DNA of 64,000 bases from Protula sp. h YS-2021 (taxonomy: Eukaryota > Annelida > Polychaeta > Sabellida > Serpulidae). The notes under the pieces were generated by a model that had not been told where the DNA came from, made no database searches, and saw nothing but the letters and a program-made list of their open reading frames with translations. A program made the translations under genes and the position numbers. The DNA lies in the NCBI GenBank assembly GCA_949752745.1, contig OX457028.1:22614352-22678351 (forward strand), read 5' to 3'. This document shows positions 42,281 to 54,664 of this stretch, piece by piece (the stretch's first letter is position 1; each line of letters starts with the position of its first letter).

Positions 42281-42780
42281 AAAAGCGAAAAAAGTTTCCA
42301 AGTACTGCAAACAATGCAAAAGGATACAAAATAGCTCCCATATATTGAACACCTTGGCAACCAAATCAAGTATGCGACGAAAAATAATCAATAGCTAGAC
42401 CTGTTGAGACATACAAATACAAAACTAGCATTCCATGACCTCGTAGATAACGACTTCATCATACACCACAACTGAAACTGATGACTGACTGAGTGGCATG
42501 TTACTAATAGAGGTTGATGAGAAAAGCACAAAAAGCGAAAAAAGTTTCCAAGTACTGCAAACAATGCAAAAGGATACAAAATAGCTCCCATATATTGAAC
42601 ACCTTGTCAACCAAATCAAGTATGCGACGAAAAATAATCAATAGCTAGACCTGTTGAGACATACAAATACAAAACTAGCATTCCATGACCTCGTAGATAA
42701 CGACTTCATCATACACCACAACTGAAACTGATGACTGACTGAGTGGCATGTTACTAATAGAGGTTGATGAGAAAAGCACA
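42281..42780 (+). repeat. Near-perfect 250-bp tandem duplication
   Basis: AAAAGCGAAAAAAGTTTCCA begins at 42281 and again at 42531. The intervening 250 bp are repeated almost without difference, so the duplication is young. Confidence 0.9.
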
Positions 42781-43469
42781 AAAAGCTCAATTTCCGGCAA
42801 TAAGAAATAGCAATGGACTGACAGTAATGCTGTTGCTGTTTTGAAGCATTCTAAAGAATACAGGAACATTCGAGAATCTTCTGGAAAACCCTAAATCCCC
42901 AACATAGTCAATAACTATGCTAAGTTAACAAAGGAGCTGACAAAGGAGCTATGGAGCCATGCACCTTTCTTAATTTTCTATACGAGTTTAATGTTTAACC
43001 AAAACGGTGCGATTTGTTTGAAGCCGATCCGACTTTCCGCTATCGAGATATTTTACGTAATGACGCCTTTCTTAATTTCCCGTCAAAAGTTTAAGCAGTC
43101 GTTTGACTGGACTAAGAAGTATCCATATAAAAATGTAAGTCGATACCATTTTCCCTTAGCGAGATATTTTGTACACTTGTCCGAAATATATACATATTTT
43201 ACGTCATGACGTCATACGCCGCACTCGCTCGTTGTACTCGTACTAAAACTTGTGAGGATCTTTCGAACCTACCACGCAGCAACTCCAGTAAGTTTGAACT
43301 TTCTCCGATGCTCAGCGACTGAGAAATTTAGCACACAAGATTTAATAAGGTCATATGAATTCCCTAATATCGTAACATGCGTCAAAAGTTGATAAAAAGG
43401 ACTAAAGAGATCAAGTTCGAAGCTGATCCGACTCTTTGTTCTTGAGATATCTTGCACACAACATTTTGT

Positions 43470-43625
43470 TCACAACAGACTCACAAACACACACACCCAA
43501 ACACACACACACACACACACACTCTTATACGTGGATGCATACACGCAGAACGTACAAACACTATATTTCTCGTATATATACATACACACGTGGACACACA
43601 CACACACACACAGAACATACAAACA
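43470..43625 (+). repeat. (CA)n microsatellite region
   Basis: ACACACAC runs at 43482-43525 and 43590-43612. Frames rich in Thr/His or Cys/Val here are artefacts. Confidence 0.9.
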
Positions 43626-43804
43626 ATCCATGTCTGCTCTTGGTCGGGAGACATAATTCTAAAAAATACCCATTTGTAGACTACGAAACTCATAATGAGA
43701 GACTAAGGTCGTTGAATATTGTGTACTTAAAGCTACCCATTTGTACACTACGAAATGTAGTTGATATTCATCGACACGTTAATTTTATGCTACTGAAATC
43801 TTGA

Positions 43805-45329
43805 TTTCACCAAGTAAAAAGGCAAACTTCCATTTTACATGTAATTTTGCATTTTGACAATTAGTGTTATGATTTTTGCATATCTTTGGTTTTGTACACT
43901 TATGTTTCAAACATTCAGAACAAAAAATCCACGTTGTCACATTGATATCAGGCGAAATATTACATTTAGTATAGACTGGGTAAGCTAAATAGATTCATAA
44001 TTTTCCATAAAGTTTGCATGCGATTACCCCCTTGACAAACTTCAACCAACAGCCCGATAGAAGTAAAAACACTTCAATGGAAGTAAACTGGAGGCAGATG
44101 GGGGTCAGAGAAACAAGACTGAGGGCAGAGGGCTTCATGTAGAAAGTAGTGGGTGTATGCGATGACTAGATGGCCACAAAATGATTCTATCAAAGCGATT
44201 GCCATTAGAATTTCTTTAGATTCTAAAAAGAACCAAATTTGAACAGATAAAGAATGCGGATGAAATTAAAAATTGGGTGGAGTGTTAGTTAACCACTCAG
44301 TACCTCCCCCCTATCACCAAGAGTAAAACTGCTTTTTACGCGTTTCAAAGTTTGAAGCGAAAATTTATTCTCGCATTCTCAAACATTCTCAAAATAAATG
44401 CATTCTCAAACAGTAACTGGCTTGAATGACTAGAAGGTTGTCATGTATACGCTGATATAATTAATGGTTTTGTGATGTAATCAGCGATCCACTTCTCGTA
44501 CGAGTCTCATGTGTTTTTTTTTGCAAACTAAAACACACTAAAAATAGAATCACACTAAATCTATAGCTCCGTAACACCCATCAACCCTTTTCCCTTTCAA
44601 AGAAATAAAAGAACTTTCATTTTCTACGCATATAAAGATAATTCATAACAGAAAATTTAAAGAAAGCACAAAATAATTCACAGGAATGAGGTCAAAATAC
44701 TAAAACAAGACCGTTTAGTGACACGGGCCAGGAGCTGTTGGAGTAACAAGGCATGAGCTGGCACTGCGATTCTACAAAACACGGAGGGCAGTTGGTGAAA
44801 ATTTTAATTCTATTATAACGATTTTATATGTCCTCAACTTTAATCGTTCTGGAATATTTTCATTCCGACAACGAAATGATAGCTGAATAAGATGAAAAGG
44901 TGCGTTTGGTCACTTTGATTTTCTTTGTATTGACATGAAAGTATACTATCCACACTTGTGTTCTTGAGAAGCACAGCAAAACACAGGTCCGAATCAAGTT
45001 TGAGTATTGATCCCAACCCGTCTTATGAATTAACATATAATCGAAATGAAAAGAGACAAGTCTCATAGCCAATTATTTAATATGATTATATTTTCAAACT
45101 TTCAAACTTTGCCTTACAACGTCCGAGAACTTCTTTAGACCAGATCTTGAAGGAAAATGTGTGAATCTTGATTAACATTTGACAGTATCGATGCGTCAGT
45201 TGTTGGTAGATTTCAAAAATAATTAAATATGCACATCTCCACCACATGTTTTCGCCGTGTAAGCTTGATCCTGCACATCTTCAATACAAATTTGGCAAGT
45301 CTTAAAGAGGCTGGGCCTTACAATTTTAC
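43805..45329. other. Stretch without recognised gene
   Basis: AT-rich. A segment at 44700-44785 (GGAGTAACAAGGCATGAGC, TGGCACTGCGATTCTA) resembles 4740-4820 and marks another old dispersed repeat. Confidence 0.4.
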
Positions 45330-45625
45330 AGCACTTATCTAGACTCCACGTCTGGATGCAAAATTGCAAGTTTTCATCCATATATTTTAACAGAGTGTCG
45401 ATGCATCGATTTACGGGCCATTTAAAAAATAATACACTGTTGTAAACCAACAGTCTATACCTTTTTAGTCTGAAAAGTTCATAGCAAACTCTCAAGTCTC
45501 GTTGCCAAAACTGTACACCATAATCGTTTTCTATTTGAAGTTCAGATCCGTCAATTTTACATCAGAAATAAAAAACGCCGCAGTATAGATATTGCTAGTG
45601 TGCAGTAACGCCGTGTTTCTCATAG
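45330..45625. repeat. Dispersed repeat (partner at 8430-8765)
   Basis: See shared motifs listed for the partner. Same orientation, strongly diverged. Confidence 0.45.
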
Positions 45626-46509
45626 TTTCTGAGAACTTATCTAGACTGGTCGAGATGCAAAAATATACATTTCCGAGTCTTTTAATTTAATTATTGTTAT
45701 GACTTTATTGCTTTCACAGAACTTACTGATGAGGGTTATCGAAAGCCAAAATAAAAGTCAAGACATGTGTGCTGGTATATTTTGTCACTTTTCTGATCTC
45801 TAAAGGCTTAACTAAAAACGCAGCTTTTAGCCATGGCACCGTATCCTACCCTTTTCTCACTTTCTTGGATAAAGCAATAAATCTAATTTATACGGATGTT
45901 ACAACCTTAAGATAAACGTCTTTGTTCGATGTGCGAAATCACCAAACTGAAGAAAACTTATGCAGCAAATTGGTATCCATACTGTCAGGCCAGCTCAGAC
46001 ACCAGATTTGAAAGGAAAAAATGTGTGAAATCCATTTTGCTTGAAGTGACTCAATATAACATGCTGCAACGAGTTTCAATGGGTCAATATTTTGACAGCG
46101 TCAATCAAACAAGAATTAGGTCGAGTAAAACATGCTGAATTTCCAAAGAGGTTGGGTAGTTTTTATTTGATGCGATTTTAAAATTTTTATATGAAATGTA
46201 TTCAAACGGTCGCAAAACTACATTTCATATAACTGAAAACTTAATTGCTAGCTCAGCGACCATTTTATTTATCAAAACCTGCAAAATGTTGAGTATAAAC
46301 ACCAAATTAGTATGGGAGGAATTGGTGTTGCCTTGGTAATGAAAATTGGAGGGGCTAAGGGCTGCTTTTATTATTCTTGTTGCGCCTTAAGTAGCATATA
46401 TTTTATATCAACAATACACCATTTTCAGGTTTACTGTTTGAACCCCATCAAAAGCAAAAATTAACAAACCTAGAAGCCCGTTGTGTATCAACATTATTGA
46501 TTTTTTTTT

Positions 46510-47640
46510 CTAAGGCACGTAACTTCACTTGTGGGATCTCAATCCTCTTTCAAACTAGTTGAGGTTTACGTGCTTTATTTGAGTCTAGAAGGCGGTCACC
46601 AGAGACAGATTTACATTGCTTTTTTTATCCGGATCTGGAAGGTACTCACTAAAGAGATTTTACTGTTCGTCTTTTCCTGTGTGGTCCCAGATGGTGGTCG
46701 TTAAAACAAGCTTTACTGTTTATCCGGGTTTTGAAACTGGTCATTTTAACAGTTTTATTGTACCTACTTTTATTAGTATCCGGATTTAGAAGGTTGTCAA
46801 GACATACAGGTCTTACCGTACATCTTTTTATCTGAAACTGGAAGTGGCCATTACAAATAGGCTTTACAGTACGTCTTTCATCCGGATCTTGAAGGTGCTA
46901 GTTACAAATAGGTTTTGCAGAATATTTTTTTGGAAACTTTAATCCCGCCACTCGGGCATCTAATGTAGGTACGACTCTAAAACAATCCCAACTCTTAGCA
47001 AACGTAAGATTCTGCACCCTGAGTGTAGTTATGGCCATAATGTATCACAGGCATTCTTCATAACTGTACAACACATGGCTCATCTGGGTGGGAGACCGGG
47101 GCATTTTGGTGTCACAATGGTGAGCTTCTTGTCATAAGACATTAGATGACCAGCTTTAAAAGTGAAAACTACTTCCAGGTACTGCAAACATTGCTAACCA
47201 TGACATAAGTACTCCCATCTATGGAACAGCTTGGCAACCAAATGAAAACACAAAATAGCTGTAGGTGAGTGACGCACGAATAGGTCAGTTCTACAAAACA
47301 TAAGAAATAGCCAATGTATCGATAGTTCTGTTGGCAATGTTTTCAAGTATGTCTCAAGAATACAGGAACACTGGAGAATCTTCTAGAAAATGTTGAAATC
47401 CCAAGCATTGTAAATAACTTTACTCAGCTCACGAAAGAGCCGACAAAACGGGAAAGGAGTGAGGGAAGGGGTGATATTAGATTCAGCGACTGCAAAATAT
47501 ACCATGTAACACTTTTTGCGCGATTAGCGCGTTTCTTAATTTTTTGTTTTAATGTATAACAAAATCGAACGACTTATCCAATAAATAACTATACCAATTT
47601 TGACTTCAATTTGACATTATGCTTTCCGAGAGATGTAACA
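46510..47640 (+). repeat. Diverged duplicate of 41690-43150
   Basis: Corresponds in order to 41690-43150: 60-bp TCTGGAAGG units, 'GTAGGTAYGACT', 'TTATRGCCATRAT', 'TACTGCAAACA', 'CTCCCATCTATGGAACA', 'CAGGAACAYT..AGAATCTTCT' and 'GATTAGCGCGTTTCTTAATTTT'. Non-coding in both copies. Confidence 0.55.
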
Positions 47641-49719
47641 ACCTGAATTTTTGGCAAATCACAAAAAAATGTAATAATCAGGTAGGCAGTAATGCCTGCT
47701 ACCTTCACCTAAAACTTCAAGACAGTAAGACTATTTCCCTAGAGTTACTTCAGGTTTAACAAAAAACAATTGCGTTTTTCGCCAATTTTTCCGTCAATTT
47801 TTCACGAATCGCCAAAACAAGTAAGAGATAGCTCGGCATGGATGCACTCTACCTCCCACCAAAATTGCAGACTGTTTCCATGAAAACCATAGGATATACG
47901 TTTTACAGAATATTGATTTCTGGCAAATTTTCCGGCAATATTACGTCAATTGCTCAAAATAGAAATAACCACTTGGGTAGTAATGTGTGCTGTTGTTACT
48001 GAAAAAAAAACAAGGCAATGAGGCTATTTTCCTGAAATTCGTTAAGATTTTATCGATTTCCCATTTTTGGTTTCACGAGAAAATTTTCGCCGATTTTTTT
48101 GGTCAATCACCAAAAAAAAAAAAAAAAAAATAACAGCCAGGTAGGTAGTTATCATTAGTACCTTAACTTAAAATATCAAGACAATAACACTACTTTCCTA
48201 GAGTTACTGAAGATTTTACTGAGAATTTTTGTTTTCTTTTCGCCAAAATTTCAGCCAATTTTTTACCAATCACTAAAAAAATAATACCCAGGTAGGCAGT
48301 AATGCCTGCTACCTTCATCTATTGTAATTGTAATAGACAGTAATACTATTTTCCTTGAGTTATTTAAGATTTTACTAAAACTATTTTGGGTTTTTTACAA
48401 AAATTTTCAGAAAGTTTTGGCCAATCAACAAAAAAAGTAATAGCCAGGACGGTAGTAGCGTTTCCTACCTCTACTTACAATTCCAAGACAGTAAGACTAT
48501 TTTTCTGAAGTTCATTAGGATTTTACTTATTTTTTTTTTTGGAGGGGGGAGGGGCGGAGGGAAGTTTTCACCAAAATTTCACCAATTGTTTGGCCAGTCA
48601 CCAAAAAAGTACCATCCAGGTAGATAGTAAGCTTGCTATCTTTAGTTAAAATTTCAAAACAGTAATACTATTTTCCTGGATTTATTTAGGATTTATTGAA
48701 AATTTTGTGGTTTTTCGCTAACGTTTTCGCCAATTTGTTGGCCATTCACAAAAAAGTAACAGAGAAGTAGGTAATAATGTCTGCTACCTTTACTTCAACT
48801 ATAAGTGACTAAGACTATTTTCCAGCAGTAATTTAACGCTTGCTACTCTTGCTTTAAATTTCAAGACAGTAACATTACTTTCTTGGAAACAGCTAAAATT
48901 TTACGAAAAAACTGTTTTTTTTTCGCTAAAATATTTGCCAGGTTTTGGCGAATCGCAAAAAAGTTAGAGTTAGGCAGGTGGCAACTCCTGCTACCTTCAG
49001 TTAAAATTTCAACACAGTAAGACTATTTTTCAGCAGTTATTTAAGAGTTGACTGAAATTTTTTTGCTTTTCGCCAAAACTGTCGCTCAATTTTGGCCACT
49101 CACCAAAAAAAAAAAAAAAAAGCAATAGCTAGGTAAATGGTAAGGCCTGCTACTTTCACCTAAAAGTTCAATACAGTAAGATTATTTTCCAGCAGTTAGT
49201 TACGAATTTACTGAAATTTATTTTGTTTTTTTTTTCGCCAAAATATGCGACAATTTTTGGCCAATCACAAAAAAAGTAATAGCCAGATAGGTAGTAACGC
49301 TTGCTACTCTCACTTAAATTTCAAGACAGTAAGATTACATTCCTACAGTATTAAGATTTTACGAAAAAACTTTGTTTTTTCCGCCAATATTTTCGCCACT
49401 TTTTGGAAATCGCCAAAAAAGCAATAGCCAGGTGGACACTTATCTTCCAACAACATTTCAGAACGTTTCGACCAAAACCTTAGGAGGAGATATGTTCTAA
49501 AAAAATTTGGTTTTTGGCCAATATTTTCCGCCAATTTTTGGCGAATCGCCACAAAAGTAATAGCCAGTTAGGACTTGTGTCCGCTACCACCATCCAAAAC
49601 TGAAAGACAATCAGGCTAAAAACCTGGGAGGAGATACGATTTTTCAACTTAAAAGTGTGCATACACACATACTTTTAATGACTGCTATAGCCCCAGCTTC
49701 TCGAAGAAGCTGGGCCTGA
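47640..49719 (+). mobile_element. Satellite element of about 170-bp units with hairpin end
   Basis: Eleven or so diverged units: 'CACAAAAAAGTAATAGCCAGGTAGG', 'AGTAATGCCTGCTACC', 'TTCAAGACAGTAAGACTATTTTCC', 'TTTTCGCCAATTTTTGG'. They end in a 9-bp stem CCCAGCTTC/GAAGCTGGG with loop TCGAA (49692-49714), then CCTGATAAA, the same end as the solo pearl-like element. It has no ACGG tract. It was inserted into a region homologous to 43000-43450, whose counterpart continues at 50090-50390. Confidence 0.6.
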
Positions 49720-50389
49720 TAAAGATGTATGCTGCTCTGGTCAACTGGTGAGGTATTTAAGTGAAGAAATGGGTGAACTGAACTTTTATGGCATTCAGGA
49801 ATGTTATTCTCTTTATCGTTTACAGACACACCTATATGAACCAGTAAAAACTACCAGTCAGAGAGTGGCCACTAAAAACTTCCGATTGCACAATTACCGT
49901 TTTGAATTACTACAATGCCTCAAAAATGGAGGCATTATCGATATCTTGTGAAAAAACGCTGTAATTTCTAGAGCAATAACAACACAAGTTTACTCACGAT
50001 ACTCAGTTCACAAAATAACCTCAACGAGAGGGGTGGGGAGGGGAACACCTAAAGAAGAGTGTAACACGTAATGTATTGACGTAATGACGTCATGTATTGT
50101 ACGCGTTTCAGGTTCTGAAAGCTGTTCGACTTATCCGCGAAGTAACTATACCAAGTTTGAAGTAGATACCACTTTCCTTACTCGAGATATTTTGGGCGCG
50201 ATATTTTGTTTTCATCCCATAACTACTCTACTCAACGACATCAAATGCGATCTCCTCTTGTGCAATTAGCAACACAAATTCAAAAGATTATTTCAAACCT
50301 ACCAAACAACAATCTCTCATCAAGTGTGAACGTTCTCTGATGTTCAGTGACTGAGCAATTGGGCACACAAGATTTTTACGATAATGACG

Positions 50390-53300
50390 TACACGCTGGA
50401 TCTAAATTTTTTCGAGCAAACGCAAAGAAATCAGCCAGCCGGGTGTAGCGGAACATAACACTGTTACCCGGAAGGCAGACAAAGCACTGAAAATGGCATG
50501 TCAAATGAGAATTTTGAGCTCGCACCTTCTGTGCTCACATTTGTATGGAAGTAGCAATTTCAACGCTTTAAAATACGACAAAAATGGATAATATACGTGT
50601 TATGTCATTAAATATTTTATTAAGCCATATTTTACGAGGGAAAAAAACGAATCAAACATTTTGGCCAAAGTCGGGACAGTGAAATTTTCAACAAGAAAAA
50701 GTTAAACCCTGACTAATTTTTAGAGAAAAAATAGATCACAGGCCGGCCGCGTCATTTTTTTTTTCAAAAATTGGGATAAGAAACAAACTACCGGTACTGT
50801 TCTTTGTGGGCTTCTTTAGTTTGTTTAACGACACGCCCATTGTGGGTCACATTGTGTCATTGCTGATTAGTGACTAGAACAGAAATTCGCTGTAACATTG
50901 ACTCGTGTTTATAAATGAGACTTTATCGTAATAGCTCTGTATAAATTACATGTTCAACATATATAAGTGCACTGCGTTTAAGCAGGCCTGCGATGAAGTT
51001 ACACTGAAATAAACAAATACACGAAACTAACAGGATATATAAATACGCATTCAAAATGCAGAGCTTGCCATAATATAAGGAAACAGTTCACAATTGCAAT
51101 ACAACAGCAAAGTTTTAACAGACAGAAAAAAGGATGATTGCCACCTGACTACGGTAAATGTCACCCAACCAAATATCACGAGGCCAAATGCCACAAACCA
51201 AGTGTCACTGGAACCAATTCCCATTCAGATAATCTCCACCCAAATTAATTGTCACCAAAGCCAGCTCCACTCGTTTTACTGAGGATACAAATAAGTTTAC
51301 ATTTTTCAGACATTATTTCATTTTCAATTATTGAGTAAAGCATGTTATATGTAACTGATTCTTCTGTTTTTCTGCTCCAAAAACAGCGGCCCAAAACCAA
51401 TCACGTTCTCCACTCTTTGAAAAATGATCCATATTATAAGAGGGCTTGATTACCGGAAGGTGGTACATACTGCAGTCCCCTGTGGACCTCCTGTGTGACA
51501 AAATCCATTATTGATGACGGGGTATGTCACATGTGCGAACGAGATGAGAGCACATTGCCGTAGATGAAAATATTCCTCTGGCAGAATGGTGTATGGAGAT
51601 TTGCTTGGCATTAGCAGTCCACTACTCAAAATCGGACCAAACTCTGAACAATGTATTCACGTCCTAAATGCTGAGAGATCACGGTGGACTTCAGCATGGG
51701 CGAGGGTACCGCGGGAACAGTCCGAAGAATTACCTGTTATAGCGATATCGCAGCAGAATCCATATGATATTATTTAGTGGAAATGTTTGGGACTGGGGTG
51801 GGAATGTGCAGGTGACAATTGTCCTAGACCTCAACATTATGTACATTTTCCTGTTTTGCCAATATACTAAAATGTATACATGTATATAAAAAAGATTCCA
51901 GTGAACTCTCAAATTCAAGTAATAAATAAACAATAACGCAGTACGACCCTTTGTCTATGCACACTCCGAGTCTTAAATAAAAGAATAAATACTGCAAGTC
52001 ACAACCAGTTTAAGCACCCGATTACAGTGCGTACAAAAAAAGCTAAAGCAATGGCCATGAAAACAACGAAACGCTCAGAGCTCCAAACACGGGTGTAATT
52101 TGAGTAACCAGTAAGAAAGTTCATACAAAGAACAAGAGCAATCATTGATAGAAATCATTCGCCGGGTGCGGTATAATCAGTGATCTAGGATTGACGCTCA
52201 AACGAGGCAATTGCCCAGCAATGAGATGTCGAATAAAAGAAACATGACCTCAATGGATTTATCGAAAAAAACGCGAGCATTTTGTCTCAACTGAAGTCAG
52301 TTTTTTTTAATGGGGGGGGGGGGGGGGGCTTTGGTGAGCAGTTAAATAACGCGTTTGAAAATAAAACTATTGCATAGACTAGATGTACTTCCTAAAGGTT
52401 TTGGGTGTTCCAGTGTAAACGTGCACAAAAGGCCTCAATAGGAGGTACAAAAAACGTTATCTTTATCAGCTTACCGAACTATATCACCGGCTTGCGGATG
52501 CAGTAACGCAACTAATACATAAAAATATAACAACAGAACACACCTCCCATTGAAACATTCCATCTGGTCACCAGAGCAGCTGATTCAAATATGTTTTCCG
52601 CCCACGAGTGACAGTTATATACAGACGAAACCGGTTAATCGCATAGCCAATTTGCCAAGCCCTGATATGCGTTTATCCGATATATGCGTTTATCCAAAGT
52701 ACCATAATTTAGTGAGAGCTCAGGCAGCGCGGGGATCAGGAGTTGCAGGCCAGCTAAGGAAGTGCGGGGATTAAGGATAAAGGTCATTATCTAGTGAGAG
52801 CTGAGAGAGTGCGGTGATTAAGAGTTCGAGACTCACTGTTAACAACCGCGAGTAGGGTTGGTACATGTACACAATGGGTCACACAAAAACAGAAGACAAT
52901 GCATTAGATAAATAAACGAGGAGCAGCTCACTCCCTTAGTTTGTTTTAAGTGTTGTACTGTTTGGACAGTCACCCAGAATTCTGCAATTAACCGGTGCGC
53001 TTTCCATTTTAACGTGAAAAAGCTATGCGTTTATCCCGTTTATGCGATTAAGCAAAATGGTTTGGGATTTGCGAATAATATGCAGTTAACCGATTTATGC
53101 GTTTAACCCGGTATGCGATTACGTGATTTCATCTGTATATAGTCAATTTTAATATCTGGGGTAATCTCTATTCAAATGAGTTTTATATAAATTTATTCCC
53201 ATCTAAATCTAACATACGGTTGCATCAATCACGTGATATCTCAAACCTAAAGAACAGCCACAAAAGAAAAAAGAAAGAAACAGCAATACTACCAGAAAGA

Positions 53301-53885
53301 CACGAGAATTACTTCTTCTTTCAAAATGATCCGGAGTGTTGGACAATATTCAAGAACTAAATGTACTGAGTCTCAATGCGGTTTGATTTTCCATGACACT
53401 TCACCAACGATTTCACGTGACATCCTTTCCTATTTGAAGCTTGTTTCACGTTTATATTTCACAACTCATGATTTTATCCACTAGATTAGACATGAATCCT
53501 CATGACGTCATTCAAGAAGCGGCAAACCAGGTTCGCCAATGTCCCGTTCCTAAACACGATTTCATGGTGTGTCTTTTTTTTTAAAGATTTATTACACATT
53601 GAACAATATAAAACTGAGTAAACAGTTACGTATCGAACACAAAAGTGGACAAAAGCTTCTTTCTGGCGCAGTAATCACAACAACTGAAAGAAGCTGGGAT
53701 TTGCTGAAAACTTATCTGTAACTTTTTTTTAGCAGATGACATATTGAAAACGTGCTAAAAGTTAAAAAAGAGAAACCTGTCCAAGGATTAATTTCCTTAA
53801 ATTTAATTTGGACGACTCCACTTTCTGCCCGCGAAATTTTTAATTCAGACACTTTGGTGTTGGAAAGATAAACACACACACTTAC
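50390..53885. other. Long stretch without recognised gene
   Basis: AT-rich with a G-run at 52313-52327. 51110-51270 has repeated 'CACC/TGTCACC' words and 52690-52840 two 'GTGAGAGCT..GCGG.GATTAAG' copies. No coding exon supported. Confidence 0.4.
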
Positions 53886-54068
53886 ACACACTCATATACA
53901 GGTATGTCGGGAAACAAACGACGAATCGCGATTTCGTGTCCAACTCGCGAAATGTACGCCAAAAATCTAACTTCGTTATTAGGGACTTTTCAGACATAAG
54001 TTGCATATGAAAATCTCGGTAGATTTTTTTTACATTCAATTCCGAAAGCGAAAATATATAAAAGACAC
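53886..54068 (+). repeat. Dispersed repeat, copy 1 (partner 61840-62022)
   Basis: About 180 bp over 95% identical to 61840-62022: ATATACAGGTATGTCGGGAA, AACTCGCGAAATGTACGCC, AATCTCGGTAGATTTTTTTT, GAAAATATATAAAAGACAC. Contains the GCGAAATGTACG word that typifies the neighbouring 1-kb satellite. Confidence 0.8.
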
Positions 54069-54664
54069 CAGATTAAGAGAAATTTAACAAAGCATGAACC
54101 CTGCGAAACGGAATATTTTGTTTACATAATTTGCATATTTTACACCATTTTTTGATATCTACAACTGTGAGTTTGCTGTGAAATGAGACTGTGTAAAAAA
54201 TGTAAACAAACCGATTTTGTTTATAAACAAAGGCCACGTGCTTTCTGTAAATGAATATTAGGGAAACACTAAACAAAAGCCAAACAAGCGTAGAGTTTGT
54301 TTTCTTTTATTTACACCATAACCCCCTGTAATATTTATTTTCTTTCATTTTTATACATAAACTATTTAACATTAATTGAAGAGTTACAAAATATTGAAAA
54401 GCAGTACAAAAGATATTCAAACAGATGATTTTTAAAAAACATAGATTTATACAGATGAATGTTTAAAAACAAAACTCTTTTAAAATAAAACCAAAATACA
54501 GGAAAAATAAAACAACAAAATCCTTTACTGATATAACCGTGATGTGTAAATAACCAACTCTATCTTATTTTCAAGCTCAGTGTTATGTGCACTAATTAAA
54601 ATTTAATGATAGGCCGAAAAAACGTGAGGCAATGAGATATAAACCACATAAAAGCTTCCTAAAG

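Noticed and set aside
46141..46500. Possible coding exon after 45929
   Set aside because: The 69-codon frame there has no domain and no consistent splice borders.
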